Notes: generated by a model from the sequence alone, not told the origin. A DNA stretch of 22,891 bases from Allobrachymonas sp. (GCA_017996515.1 JAGOGU010000001.1:1-22891); one strand, 5' to 3'. Shown: positions 1 through 8,877, numbered from the stretch's first letter. Translations and numbers: made by a program.

Positions 1-2
1 TT

Positions 3-1514
3 CTTGGGCTGGACGCGCCTGCCGTCACGGTCGAGGTGCATCTGGCCAATGGCCTGCCCAGCTTCACGCTGGTGGGGCTGGCCGACACCGGGGTGAAAGA
101 AGCACGCGAACGCGTGCGTAGCGCCATCCAAAACAGCGGACTGGAGTTTCCGAGCAATAAGCGCATCACGGTCAATCTGGCACCTGCCGATCTGCCCAAA
201 GACTCTGGCCGTTTCGATCTGCCGATTGCGCTGGGCATTCTGGCCGCCAGCGGCCAAATCCCCACCGCGGCTTTGCAGCAGCATGTGTTTGCCGGTGAGC
301 TGTCGCTCTCGGGCGAGTTACGGCCGGTGCGAGGCGCGCTGGCCATGGCCGCCGCCCTGCAACAGCAAGGCCACGATGCCCCTTTGGTGCTGCCGCCAGA
401 AAGCGCGCAAGAAGCCGCCTTGGTACCCGGCGCGCGCGTGTACCAGGCCAACAGCCTGCTGGATGTGGTGCGCCATTTTGCGCTGGCGGGCATTGACGCC
501 ACTTCGGCAGCGGCGAGCGACCACGCCCTGCCGCTGGTGCAACCTGCTGCGCGCCTGCCCGAGCCGCAATACTCCGATTTGGCCGATGTGAAAGGGCAAG
601 CCGCCGCTCGACGCGCGCTTGAGATCTGCGCTGCGGGCGGGCACAGCCTGCTCATGGTGGGGCCGCCGGGCTCTGGTAAGTCCATGCTGGCACAGCGTTT
701 TGCGGGCTTGCTGCCCCCCATGCAAACCCACGAGGCTTTGGCCAGCGCCGCCATTGCCAGCCTGGCAGGCAAATTCCATGTAGACGACTGGGGTCGACGC
801 CCCTTTGCCGCCCCGCACCATTCGGCCAGTGCCGTGGCACTGGTTGGCGGCGGCTCACCGCCCCGCCCGGGCGAAATCAGCCTGGCGCACGAAGGTGTGC
901 TATTTCTCGACGAGCTGCCCGAGTTTCCGCGTCCCGCGCTCGAAGCCTTGCGCGAACCGCTGGAAAACGGACGCATCCACATTTCGCGCGCGGCGCAGCA
1001 GGCGATTTTCCCGGCGCGTTTTCAACTGATTGCCGCCATGAACCCCTGCCCCTGCGGCTACCTGGGCAGCCGCGTGCGCACCTGCCGCTGCACGCCCGAT
1101 CAGGTCAGCCGCTACCAGGGCAAGCTCAGCGGCCCCTTGCTGGATCGCATCGATCTGCACATCGAAGTGCCCGCCCTGCCGCCGGATGAACTGATGCACG
1201 CCGCCCCCGGCGAAAGCAGCGCCACCGTGCGTGCACGGGTGCAAACCGCCCGCACGCAGGCCATTACCCGCCAGCAATGCCCCAATGCCGCCCTGCAAGG
1301 GCAGGCGCTGGAAGCTGCCGTGCAACTGCCGGACGATGCCGCCCGCTTTTTGCAGGCCGCCGCCGTACAGCTTGGCTGGAGCGCCCGCGCCATGCACCGC
1401 ATTTTGCGCGTGGCGCGCACCATTGCCGATCTGGCTGCAAGCCCCCGCGTGGAAACCGCGCACGTGGCCGAGGCCATTCAAATGCGCCGCGGCTTAAGCG
1501 CCGTGCAACCATGA
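3..1514 (+). CDS. comM: ComM/YifB-family AAA+ ATPase (Mg-chelatase-like), 5' end cut by window edge
   Basis: The reading frame is open from base 3 and already reads family sequence (LGLDAPAVTVEVHLANG), so the true start lies left of the window; an internal GTG at 36 is not the start. ComM proteins are hexameric helicases that promote branch migration when transformed DNA is integrated; YifB is the older name. The N-terminal part is the ribosomal-protein-S5-like domain typical of the family. It is followed by a Walker A motif GPPGSGKS (about 660-683), a Walker B motif VLFLDELPEF (about 898-927) and the conserved Cys-rich stretch NPCPCGYLGS...CRC (about 1040-1090). The C-terminal Mg-chelatase domain runs to the stop. 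The stop codon overlaps the start of the next gene (ATGA). Family assignment is secure; a role in natural transformation in this organism is inference. Confidence 0.93.
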   Translation, partial: LGLDAPAVTVEVHLANGLPSFTLVGLADTGVKEARERVRSAIQNSGLEFPSNKRITVNLAPADLPKDSGRFDLPIALGILAASGQIPTAALQQHVFAGELSLSGELRPVRGALAMAAALQQQGHDAPLVLPPESAQEAALVPGARVYQANSLLDVVRHFALAGIDATSAAASDHALPLVQPAARLPEPQYSDLADVKGQAAARRALEICAAGGHSLLMVGPPGSGKSMLAQRFAGLLPPMQTHEALASAAIASLAGKFHVDDWGRRPFAAPHHSASAVALVGGGSPPRPGEISLAHEGVLFLDELPEFPRPALEALREPLENGRIHISRAAQQAIFPARFQLIAAMNPCPCGYLGSRVRTCRCTPDQVSRYQGKLSGPLLDRIDLHIEVPALPPDELMHAAPGESSATVRARVQTARTQAITRQQCPNAALQGQALEAAVQLPDDAARFLQAAAVQLGWSARAMHRILRVARTIADLAASPRVETAHVAEAIQMRRGLSAVQP

Positions 1515-2326
1515 TGACAGCGCCCTCCACAACCACCACGACGACTGCGCATTCAGAGCAGTCCGACCCTTCGCTCGCTCCTCTGCCAACATCGGCCAGC
1601 GCCATCGTGCTCGATGCCGTCACCGTGCGCTACCAGGGCGCACAGGCCATTTGCCAGCAGTCCGCCCGTTTTGCCACCGGGCAAAGCTGGGCCATCGTGG
1701 GCGCCAACGGAGCAGGCAAAAGCACTCTGCTCAAGGCCGCCATGCGGCTGGTGCGTTGCGAAAGCGGCAGCGTGCACTGGCAGCAGCTGCGGCGACAAGA
1801 CATTGCCTACCTGCCGCAGCAGGCAGGCATCGATCGCAACCTGCCCGTGCTGGTGCAAGACCTGGTGGCCCTGGGCCTGTGGCACGAACTGCGCTGGTGG
1901 CGCCGCCTGCGCCGCGAACAATGGGCGCGCGTGCATGCCGCGTTGCAGCAGGTGGGCATGCTCGCGCTGGCACGGCAACCCATCGCTGCGCTTTCCAGCG
2001 GGCAATTTCAGCGCGTGCTGTTTGCGCGCATGCTGGTGCAAAACGCGCGCATGCTGCTGCTGGACGAACCCTTCAACGCCGTGGACGCCGCCACCACGGC
2101 CGAGCTTTTGCAGGTGCTGCAGCAATGCGCCCGCAAAGGCGCGGGCATTGTGGCTGTAGTGCACGATATGGAGCAGGCGCACAACCATTTCGACCATATC
2201 TTGCGGCTGGAAAATCCCGCGCATGCGGCAGCTGCCAGTCACACACACGCACGGCCCGCCACCCATCAGCCGCAACCCGACCATCCGGGTCAAGCCCCCA
2301 TGTACAACACGGATCGGAGGGGCTAG
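1511..2326 (+). CDS. Metal ABC importer ATP-binding protein (ZnuC/AztA-like)
   Basis: This is the 271-residue nucleotide-binding subunit of a zinc/manganese-class ABC importer; it hydrolyses ATP on the cytoplasmic side to power uptake through the permease encoded next. Motifs in order: Walker A GANGAGKST (residues 64-72), Q-loop in AYLPQQ, signature LSSGQ, Walker B MLLLDEPF, D-loop NAVDAATT and H-loop VVHD. I chose the ATG at 1511 because it overlaps the comM stop as ATGA, which suggests translational coupling. An upstream extension in frame only shadows comM. The first 30 residues are low complexity (a run of six Thr). The last 40 or so are rich in His and Pro (SHTHARPATHQPQPDH), a common feature of metal transporter subunits. 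The metal is not proven by sequence: zinc, manganese and nickel are all possible. Confidence 0.9.
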   Translation: MMTAPSTTTTTTAHSEQSDPSLAPLPTSASAIVLDAVTVRYQGAQAICQQSARFATGQSWAIVGANGAGKSTLLKAAMRLVRCESGSVHWQQLRRQDIAYLPQQAGIDRNLPVLVQDLVALGLWHELRWWRRLRREQWARVHAALQQVGMLALARQPIAALSSGQFQRVLFARMLVQNARMLLLDEPFNAVDAATTAELLQVLQQCARKGAGIVAVVHDMEQAHNHFDHILRLENPAHAAAASHTHARPATHQPQPDHPGQAPMYNTDRRG

Positions 2327-2328
2327 CC

Positions 2329-3198
2329 ATGTTGTGGGATCTGCTGTGCCAACCTTTTGTCGAATTCGATTTCATGCGCCACGCCCTGCTGGGCATCGTC
2401 TGCCTGGCCTTGGGCACGGCGCCTTTGGGTGTGCTGCTGCAACTGCGCCGCATGAGTTTGATGGGCGACGCCATCGGCCACGCCGTGCTGCCCGGCGTGG
2501 TACTGGGCTATCTGCTGGCCGGGCAAAACATCTGGGTCATGGGCGCAGGCGGGTTGCTGGCCGGCTTGGCCATGGCGCTGGGCGTGGGTCTGGCCAGCAG
2601 GCAATCGCCCGTGCGCGAAGAATCGCACCTGGCCGCTTTTTACCTGACTTGCCTGGCGCTGGGCGTAGCCGCCGTGAGCCGCTACGGCAGCCAGACCGAT
2701 TTGCTGCATCTGCTGTTTGGCTCGGTGCTGGCCATTGACGAATCCACCCTCACCCTGCTGGGCGGCGTGGCTGGCATCACCTTGCTGCTGTTGAGTGTGT
2801 TTCGCCACACCTTTTTGGCACAAGCCATCGACCCGGTTTTTTTCGCCGCACGCGGCGGGCGCAGCACCCTGTGGCACATTGTTTTTCTGATGCTGGTGGT
2901 GCTGAATCTGGTGGCGGGCTTTCAGGCCATGGGCACCCTCATGGTGGTAGGGCTGATGATGCTTCCGGCCATCATTGCGCGGCTGTGGGCACGCACCTTG
3001 GCGGGCACCATCGGGCTGGCACTGGCGCTGTCGTTGGCCTGCGGCTATGGCGGCCTGCTGTTGTCTTACCACGCCGAGCTGCCATCGGGGCCAGCCATCA
3101 TTCTGCTGTGCGCCGCGGCCTACGCCTTTTCGTTGCTGTGCGGCAGGCAAGGCGGCTGGCTGGTGCGCACGTGCCACCATGTGGATGTGGATGGCTGA
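2329..3198 (+). CDS. Metal ABC importer permease, ABC-3 family (ZnuB/AztB-like)
   Basis: This 289-residue integral membrane protein forms the channel of the importer whose ATPase is encoded just upstream. It has seven to eight hydrophobic segments. Family hallmarks are SLMGDAIGHAVLPGVVLGYL (residues 43-62), which in this family follows the first membrane segment, and GTLMVVGLMMLPAIIARLW (202-220). The ATG at 2329 is preceded by a good ribosome binding site, GGAGG at 2316-2320, and lies two bases after the ATPase stop, so the two genes are in one operon. A much longer in-frame extension upstream overlaps the ATPase gene and is not translated protein. The short C-terminus ends in CHHVDVDG, which could bind metal. 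The binding protein it needs is encoded about 4.7 kb downstream, beyond an unrelated export cluster. Confidence 0.9.
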   Translation: MLWDLLCQPFVEFDFMRHALLGIVCLALGTAPLGVLLQLRRMSLMGDAIGHAVLPGVVLGYLLAGQNIWVMGAGGLLAGLAMALGVGLASRQSPVREESHLAAFYLTCLALGVAAVSRYGSQTDLLHLLFGSVLAIDESTLTLLGGVAGITLLLLSVFRHTFLAQAIDPVFFAARGGRSTLWHIVFLMLVVLNLVAGFQAMGTLMVVGLMMLPAIIARLWARTLAGTIGLALALSLACGYGGLLLSYHAELPSGPAIILLCAAAYAFSLLCGRQGGWLVRTCHHVDVDG

Positions 3199-3234
3199 AC
3201 AGGCTCCACGCCCGTTGTTCCCCTGCCTGCCTCC

Positions 3235-3280
3235 CCGATACCGGCTCCAAACCATCGCCGGCGGTCGGGTTGTTGTTTGG
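3235..3280 (+). terminator. Possible terminator after the importer permease gene
   Basis: Arms CCGA (3235-3238) and CCGGC (3241-3245) pair with GCCGG (3257-3261) and TCGG (3265-3268), leaving a small internal loop and an 11-base end loop. A T/G-rich stretch GTTGTTGTTT follows. The T-tract is interrupted, so termination may be weak. Confidence 0.35.
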
Positions 3281-3343
3281 CTCCATCCGCATGCGTGTGT
3301 CAGAATGACCGCGTCATGAGCAGTGCAACAACAGTGGAGCGGT

Positions 3344-4066
3344 ATGCCTGAAACGCACGACAAGGATCTGATTTTCAGGGCACAGGGGTTGACCAAGGTG
3401 TATCGCATGGGCGATGTCGAGGTGCATGCCCTGCGCGGCATCGATCTGGAATTGCGCGCGGGCGAATTTGTCGTCATGCTGGGGCCGTCTGGCAGCGGCA
3501 AATCGACCTTGCTGAACATTCTGGGCGGGCTGGACGTGCCCAGCGCCGGGCAGATGTGGTACCACGGCGAAGACCTGACCAACGCCGGCGACGCCCGCCT
3601 CACGCGCTTTCGCCGCGACAACGTGGGCTTTGTCTTTCAGTTCTATAACCTCATTCCCAGCCTCACCGCGCGCGAAAATGTTTCCATCGTGACCGACATC
3701 GCTCCCCAACCCATGGCGCCCGAGCAGGCGCTGGAACTGGTGGGCCTGGGCGAGCGGCTGGATCACTTTCCGGCCCAGCTATCGGGGGGCGAGCAGCAGC
3801 GCGTCGCCATTGCGCGCGCCATTGCCAAGCGCCCCGTCGTCATGTTGTGTGATGAACCCACCGGCGCGCTCGACTCCAGCACCGGCGTGCGCGTGCTGGA
3901 AGCGCTGGAGCGCGTCAATACCGAGTTGGGCACCACCACCATCATCATCACCCACAACGCCGACATCGCCCGCATGGCGCAACGCGTGCTGTGGATGCAA
4001 GATGGCCGCATCGTGTGCGAACAGCGCAATGCCGAGCGCCTACCCGCCCGCGAGTTGCGCTGGTAA
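3344..4066 (+). CDS. ABC exporter ATP-binding protein of the MacB/LolD (FtsX-partner) class
   Basis: This 240-residue ATPase belongs to the class that works with FtsX-type permeases in lipoprotein release, macrolide or peptide export, and envelope stress systems. Walker A is GPSGSGKST (residues 47-55), the Q-loop glutamine is in [13 protein letters not shown] (Q99), the signature is [14 protein letters not shown] (from 146), Walker B ends in CDEPTGALD (about 169-177) and the H-loop is THN (His204). The FQ-YNL-P and DEPTGALD patterns are typical of this class. I prefer the ATG at 3344 (MPETHDKD), with GGAG four bases upstream, over an in-frame GTG at 3323 that adds seven poorly conserved residues. 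The permease gene starts 17 bases after the stop. It is not related to the metal importer upstream. Confidence 0.9.
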   Translation: MPETHDKDLIFRAQGLTKVYRMGDVEVHALRGIDLELRAGEFVVMLGPSGSGKSTLLNILGGLDVPSAGQMWYHGEDLTNAGDARLTRFRRDNVGFVFQFYNLIPSLTARENVSIVTDIAPQPMAPEQALELVGLGERLDHFPAQLSGGEQQRVAIARAIAKRPVVMLCDEPTGALDSSTGVRVLEALERVNTELGTTTIIITHNADIARMAQRVLWMQDGRIVCEQRNAERLPARELRW

Positions 4067-4083
4067 AGGAGCAAGGCCCGGCG

Positions 4084-6447
4084 ATGCGAGCACTGCACAT
4101 CAAAGCCCTGCGCGACCTGTGGCTGATGCGTGGGCAGGCATTGGCCATTGCACTGGTGATTGCCTCGGGCATTGCCATGTTGGTGATGTCGCAGGCCACG
4201 ATCGATTCACTGCGCAGCACCTCGACCCGGTTGTATCAACAATACCGCTTCTCCGACGTGTGGTCGAGCCTCAAGCGTGCGCCCAACAGCGTAGCCAATC
4301 GCCTGCGCGAAATTCCCGGTGTGGGCGAAGTGGAAACGCGCATCGCTACCGGCGCCAAGGTCGAAGTGCCGGGCTTTGACGAATCGGTGGTGGCCTCGGT
4401 GCTGTCGCTGCCCAATGGCGGGCAGCCTCAGCAAAACCGACTGTACCTGCGCACCGGCCGCATGCTGCTGCCCGATGCGGCGGGCGAAATTCTGGTCAGT
4501 GACGCCTTTGCCGACGCACACCGCCTCGCCCCCGGCCACAAGCTGTATCTCACCATCAATGGGCGGGCGCAGTGGTTCACCATCGTGGGCATTGCCACCT
4601 CGCCAGAATTTTTGAATCAGGTCAACCCCAGTTCGGGCCTGCCCGATTACAAGCGCTTCGTCATCGTGTGGATGCCGCATCAGGCGCTGCAAGCCGCCAT
4701 GAATATGGATGGCGCCTTCAACCAGGTCACGCTCAAGCTGGCGGCAAACGCCAACGAGCGTAGCGTGATCGACGCGCTGGATGCCGCCTTGGCGCGCTAT
4801 GGCGGGCTCGGTGCCATTGGCCGCATCAACCAGCCTTCTTACCGCGCCTTGCACGACGAGCTGCAGCAACTGGGCACCATGGCGCGCCTGTTCCCCACCA
4901 TCTTTCTGGGTGTGGCCGCGTTTTTGCTCAATGTGGTTTTCAAGCGGCTGATCGGCATGCAGCGCGACCAAATCGCCATCCTCAAAGCCTTTGGCTACAA
5001 CACGCACCAGGTGGCCCTGCACTACGGCCTGATCGCAACGCTGATCTGCCTTTTAGGCACCCTGCTGGGCGTGGGAATGGGTATGTGGATGGGCACGCAT
5101 CTCACGGAACTCTACAAGGAACATTTTCGCCTGCCCGTGCTGCATTTTTCGATCAACCTGTCGGTGGTGTTTCTGGGCGCGGGCGTGAGTCTGCTGGCGG
5201 CGCTGGCAGGCGCCGGCTATTCGGTTTATGCCGCAGCGGGCGAACCTGTGGCGCAGGCCATGCGCGCCCCTGCGCCCGATCGCTTTCGCCACACGCTGGC
5301 CGAGCGCATCGGCATTTGGCGCTGGCTGTCGCAGCCCACACGCATCATCTGGCGACAGCTGGAGCGCAAGCCCGGCAAGGCACTGTTTTCGGTCGTCGGG
5401 CTGGCACTGGCGGGCGGCATCGTCATCATGGCAGCTTTTCAAACCAGCGCCATCACCTACATGATCGATACTGAATACCGCCTGTCGCGCCACTACGATA
5501 TCTCTGCGACGCTGATCGACATCCAGCCCGAACGGGCCCTGCACGAATTGCGTGCCCTGCCCGGTGTGCACCGGGTGGAAGGCTCGCGCAGCGTGCCCGT
5601 GCGGCTATACAGCGAAAACCGCCGCAAGCTCACCGCCATCCATGGCCTACCCACCGACAGCACTTTGCACCGCCTGACCAACACCCGGCTCCAGCATGTG
5701 CCCCTGCCGGCGAACGGGCTGGTACTCAACGGCTATCTGGCCGAGCAACTGCAAGTGGGCGTGGGCGACCGGATCTGGGTCGAAGTGGTAGAAGGCCGCA
5801 GGCAGATGCTGCACCTGCCCATCACGCAACTGGTACACACCTATCTGGGCATCGACGCTTACATGGATCTGGATGCGCTCAACCGCACGCTGGGCGATGG
5901 CCACGTCATCAACAACGTGGTGCTCACGGCAGACAGCCAATCCCATGCCGCTGTGCGGCGCGAGCTGGATCGACGCCCTTACGTGGCCAGCTCCGAATCG
6001 CGCCTGGCAGCAATCCGCTCTTTTTTTGAAACGATTGCCAAAACCAGCAACATCTTCACCTGGATCGCCGTGCTGATGGGCACGGTCGTCAATTTCGGCG
6101 TGGTGTACAACTCGGCGCGCATTGCCTTGGCCGAGCGCGCCCGCGAACTGGCCAGCCTGCGCATTCTGGGTTTTACGCAAGGCGAGGTCAGCTACATTCT
6201 GCTGGGCGAACAGGCCTTGCTGGTGCTGCTGTCGATTCCGCTGGGCTTTGTGGCGGGCAACGGCTTGGCGCTGTTTTTTGCCAACGGCATGCGCTCAGAC
6301 TTTTATCGCATTCCGGTAGCCTTGCCGCCCTCGGCCTACGCATTTTCCGCACTGGTTACCATTCTGAGCGCCATCGTCTCGGGTCTGGCCGTTTACTGGC
6401 GCATTCGCCAGCTGGATTTGATCGGCGTTCTCAAAACACGTGAGTAA
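4084..6447 (+). CDS. ABC transporter permease with two FtsX domains
   Basis: This 787-residue inner-membrane protein is the permease partner of the ATPase just upstream. Hydrophobic segments fall near residues 19-37, 269-289, 314-337, 360-384, 433-452, 657-677, 708-732 and 752-772. That is one N-terminal helix plus a three-helix FtsX domain, then the same arrangement again, with large periplasmic regions after the first and fifth helices. This duplicated layout matches YbbP/DevC-like and related export permeases rather than the four-helix MacB. The ATG at 4084 has an AAGGAG 12 bases upstream, at 4066-4071. The adaptor gene follows after three bases, so ATPase, permease and adaptor form a tight operon. 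The substrate cannot be read from the sequence; no outer-membrane channel gene is nearby. Confidence 0.87.
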   Translation: MRALHIKALRDLWLMRGQALAIALVIASGIAMLVMSQATIDSLRSTSTRLYQQYRFSDVWSSLKRAPNSVANRLREIPGVGEVETRIATGAKVEVPGFDESVVASVLSLPNGGQPQQNRLYLRTGRMLLPDAAGEILVSDAFADAHRLAPGHKLYLTINGRAQWFTIVGIATSPEFLNQVNPSSGLPDYKRFVIVWMPHQALQAAMNMDGAFNQVTLKLAANANERSVIDALDAALARYGGLGAIGRINQPSYRALHDELQQLGTMARLFPTIFLGVAAFLLNVVFKRLIGMQRDQIAILKAFGYNTHQVALHYGLIATLICLLGTLLGVGMGMWMGTHLTELYKEHFRLPVLHFSINLSVVFLGAGVSLLAALAGAGYSVYAAAGEPVAQAMRAPAPDRFRHTLAERIGIWRWLSQPTRIIWRQLERKPGKALFSVVGLALAGGIVIMAAFQTSAITYMIDTEYRLSRHYDISATLIDIQPERALHELRALPGVHRVEGSRSVPVRLYSENRRKLTAIHGLPTDSTLHRLTNTRLQHVPLPANGLVLNGYLAEQLQVGVGDRIWVEVVEGRRQMLHLPITQLVHTYLGIDAYMDLDALNRTLGDGHVINNVVLTADSQSHAAVRRELDRRPYVASSESRLAAIRSFFETIAKTSNIFTWIAVLMGTVVNFGVVYNSARIALAERARELASLRILGFTQGEVSYILLGEQALLVLLSIPLGFVAGNGLALFFANGMRSDFYRIPVALPPSAYAFSALVTILSAIVSGLAVYWRIRQLDLIGVLKTRE

Positions 6448-6450
6448 AGC

Positions 6451-7674
6451 ATGCAAGCAAAACTGCCCCCACGCAAAACGTTCATGATTCTGGCCGCCGC
6501 GCTCTTGCTCGGCGGCATCACCTGGCTGGCCATGCGCAGCCCCACCCAGCTGGCCAGCATCGGCACGGTCACGCGCGGGCCGCTGGAAGTGGTGCTGCAA
6601 GAAGAAGGCAAAACGCGCATCAAGCAGCGCTACGTGATTACCGCGCCCGTGGCCGGAACCGTGCGGCGCATTGCCCTGCAACCGGGCGATGCGGTGCAGG
6701 CGGGCCAAACACTGGCCGAAATCGACGCCGCCGCCAGCTCTTTGCTTGACCCGCGCGCACGCAGCCAGGCGCAAGCCGATGTGCGCAGTGCCCAGGCCCA
6801 GCTGGAAGCCGCCCGCAAACGCAGCAGCGCTGCCCAGGCCAGCCAGCGCCTGGCGCAGGCCGATTGGCAGCGCGCCCAATCGCTGCACCCCAGCGGCGCC
6901 ATCTCGAAACAGGAGCTGGACCAAGCCCGAACACGTCACGATGCCGCGCAGGCCGAATGGGGCGTTGCCCGTGCAGACGAGCAAGCCGCCAGCGCCCGCC
7001 TGGCCGCAGCACGCGCCTTGTTGCAAGAAGAAGGGCGCGCCGCAGAGGGCACCGACAACACAGGCAAGGTGTTGTCGGTCACGGCGCCCGCGGCCGGTCG
7101 CATCCTCAAGCGGCCAATCGAAAGCAGCATGCCCGTTGCCATGGGGCAAACCTTGATGGAAGTGGGCGACCCCAGCCAACTGGAAATCGAAGTCGAAGTG
7201 CTCTCGGGCGATGCCGTGCGCTTGGCCGCTAGCATGCCCGCACGCATCTCGCGCTGGGGCGGAGAAGGCGCGCTGCAAGCCAAGGTCGCGCGGGTCGAGC
7301 CGGGCGGCTTTACCAAAGTGTCTGCCCTGGGGGTGGAAGAGCAGCGCACCCGCGTCATTCTGGATCTGGAATCGCCGCAGCAGCAATGGGCGGCGCTGGG
7401 AGATGGCTATCGGGTCGAGGTGGAATTCATCGTGCAACGCGCCGATGACGTGCTGCAAGTGCCGGCCAATGCCCTGTTTCGCCTGGGCGACGGCTGGGCC
7501 GCTTACCGCCTGGTCAATGGCAAGGCGCAACGCACGCCGGTGCAAATCGGCATGCGCTCGGCGCTGGCGGCTGAAGTCAAAAGCGGGCTGGAGCAAGACC
7601 AATCCGTCATCATCCAGCCCGATGAACGCATTGGCGACGGCACGCGCATACAGACCAGCGATACGGGTTCTTGA
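6451..7674 (+). CDS. Periplasmic adaptor (HlyD/MacA-like membrane fusion protein)
   Basis: This 407-residue protein has one N-terminal membrane anchor (about residues 11-28). The first half of a biotinyl-lipoyl-like domain follows (ITAPVAGTVRRIALQPGDAV, about 63-82). A long Ala/Gln/Arg-rich coiled-coil hairpin comes next (about 100-195), then the second lipoyl half (SVTAPAAGRILKRPI) and a beta-barrel region. This is the usual order for adaptors that link an inner-membrane ABC exporter to a TolC-like outer-membrane channel. It starts three bases after the permease stop, and the three genes together make a tripartite export system. The coiled coil suggests it reaches a TolC-type partner encoded elsewhere. 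A weak ribosome binding site fits translational coupling. The cargo is unknown. Confidence 0.87.
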   Translation: MQAKLPPRKTFMILAAALLLGGITWLAMRSPTQLASIGTVTRGPLEVVLQEEGKTRIKQRYVITAPVAGTVRRIALQPGDAVQAGQTLAEIDAAASSLLDPRARSQAQADVRSAQAQLEAARKRSSAAQASQRLAQADWQRAQSLHPSGAISKQELDQARTRHDAAQAEWGVARADEQAASARLAAARALLQEEGRAAEGTDNTGKVLSVTAPAAGRILKRPIESSMPVAMGQTLMEVGDPSQLEIEVEVLSGDAVRLAASMPARISRWGGEGALQAKVARVEPGGFTKVSALGVEEQRTRVILDLESPQQQWAALGDGYRVEVEFIVQRADDVLQVPANALFRLGDGWAAYRLVNGKAQRTPVQIGMRSALAAEVKSGLEQDQSVIIQPDERIGDGTRIQTSDTGS

Positions 7675-7868
7675 CAGGGTTTTCTGAGCAGCGCCTGGCA
7701 ACCCACACCAGCCCTTGCGACATCGCTCAGGCGCGAGCTCCACATAACCCAATGGCTCTACTGCCGACAGGGTTTCACCCCCCTGATCGGCGGCGCTTGT
7801 GTCATACTTTTGGCCCGTTTGTTAGAGCCTGCTCAACCGTTTTCAGGCATTCTCATCAGGTACATCGC
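7675..7868 (+). promoter_or_regulatory. Upstream region of the metal-binding protein gene, with possible promoter and NikR-like half-site
   Basis: This 194-base gap precedes the binding-protein gene. It contains TGTCATACT (7800-7808), which resembles an extended -10 element, but no convincing -35. The TCATAC at 7802-7807 equals one half of the known NikR operator (GTATGA/TCATAC); a weak partner, CCCTGA, lies at 7781-7786 with 15 bases between. I see no clear Zur-type palindrome. The promoter and operator calls are tentative. Confidence 0.25.
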
Positions 7869-8819
7869 ATGCAAAACCGACTCTCATTCTTCTTCAAAAC
7901 CTTCGTTCTGGCGGGTCTGCTCAGCTTGGGCAGCGCTTGGGCCAACACGCCCCTGCCGGTAGTCACCAGCTTCAGCATCCTGGCCGACGTGGCCCAAAAA
8001 ATCGGCGGTGAGCGCGTGGCCGTGCAAGCCCTGGTTGCGGCCGATACCGATTCCCACAGCTACCAAATGACCCCTGCCGACGTGCGCAAAATCCGCGCCG
8101 CCAAACTGTTGCTGGTCAATGGCCTGGGGCTGGAAAGCGCTCCTCTGCAACGCGCCATGCGCAACAGCAAAATCCCGATGGCCGTTGCCACCAAGGGCAT
8201 TGCGGCGCTGAGCAACGCAGATGATCACGACCACGATCATGACCACAAACACGCGCATGGTCATGCACACGGCGAACAGGATCCGCACGTCTGGCAAGAC
8301 CCCGTGCGCATGCAAAGCTATGCCCGCAACATTGCTGACGCCCTGATTGCGGCCGACCCCGCAGGCCGCGCCCATTACGAGCAGCGCCTGGCGGCCTACC
8401 AGCGCGAATTGCAGCAGCTGCATAGCTGGGCTGAGCAGCAGTTTGCAGCGGTTCCGGCTGCGCAGCGCAAGGTGCTGACCGCGCACGATGCCTTTGCCTA
8501 TCTGGGCGCGCGCTACCACGTGACATTTATTGCGCCGCTGGGCACCAACAGCGACAGCCAGCCCTCGGCCCGTGCCGTGGCACTCATCATCCAGCAGATT
8601 CGCAAAGAAAATGTACGCGCTGTTTTTCTGGAAAACGTGAAAGACGCGCGCCTGCTGCAACAAATCGCCCGCGAGACCGGCGTGCCCGTGCAGCAACAGG
8701 CTTTGTACTCCGACGCTTTGAGCGGTGCGCAAGGCCCGGCACCCACCTATCTGCAACTGATGCGCCACAACATCGGTGCGCTGGCACAGGCGCTGCGCCA
8801 AAACGCTGCCGCCCGCTGA
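7869..8819 (+). CDS. Cluster 9 (ZnuA/TroA-like) metal-binding periplasmic protein
   Basis: This 316-residue solute-binding protein captures a divalent metal in the periplasm and delivers it to an ABC-3 permease, most likely the one at 2329-3198. A signal peptide (charged start, hydrophobic core, AWA near residues 24-26) is clear. Expected ligands are His63 in DSHSYQMTPAD, His140 in DPHVWQDP, the His in TAHDAFAYLG, and an Asp near the C-terminus (YSDALS). Between the first two sits a His/Asp-rich loop (about residues 119-134, DHDHDHDHKHAHGHAH), seen in many zinc-type ZnuA proteins and thought to gather metal. The gene is transcribed from its own upstream gap or from the export operon before it, and ends at a strong terminator. 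Zinc is the default guess; manganese or nickel are not excluded. Confidence 0.92.
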   Translation: MQNRLSFFFKTFVLAGLLSLGSAWANTPLPVVTSFSILADVAQKIGGERVAVQALVAADTDSHSYQMTPADVRKIRAAKLLLVNGLGLESAPLQRAMRNSKIPMAVATKGIAALSNADDHDHDHDHKHAHGHAHGEQDPHVWQDPVRMQSYARNIADALIAADPAGRAHYEQRLAAYQRELQQLHSWAEQQFAAVPAAQRKVLTAHDAFAYLGARYHVTFIAPLGTNSDSQPSARAVALIIQQIRKENVRAVFLENVKDARLLQQIARETGVPVQQQALYSDALSGAQGPAPTYLQLMRHNIGALAQALRQNAAAR

Positions 8820-8836
8820 TCGGCTCAGCGGCCCGT

Positions 8837-8877
8837 AAAAAAACCGCCGTTGGCGCTCTGCGCAGCGGCGGTTTTTT
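8837..8877. terminator. Strong bidirectional terminator between the binding-protein gene and thiD
   Basis: A7 followed by CCGCCG (8837-8849) pairs with CGGCGG followed by T6 (8866-8877). An inner GCGC-TCT-GCGC stem-loop fills the middle (8853-8863). The A- and T-tracts on either side let it serve both the + strand binding-protein gene and the - strand thiD gene, which converge here. Confidence 0.9.

Noticed and set aside
2323..3621. A 432-codon - strand open frame opposite the metal permease gene
   Set aside because: Antisense shadow of a GC-rich gene; composition is Gln/His-rich without domains, and it spans an intergenic gap.
7675..7868. Zur box before the binding-protein gene
   Set aside because: I found no AT-rich palindrome of the Zur type in this gap.
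8217..8276. GAT/CAC-rich repeated sequence as a possible tandem DNA repeat
   Set aside because: It simply encodes the His/Asp-rich metal loop of the binding protein.
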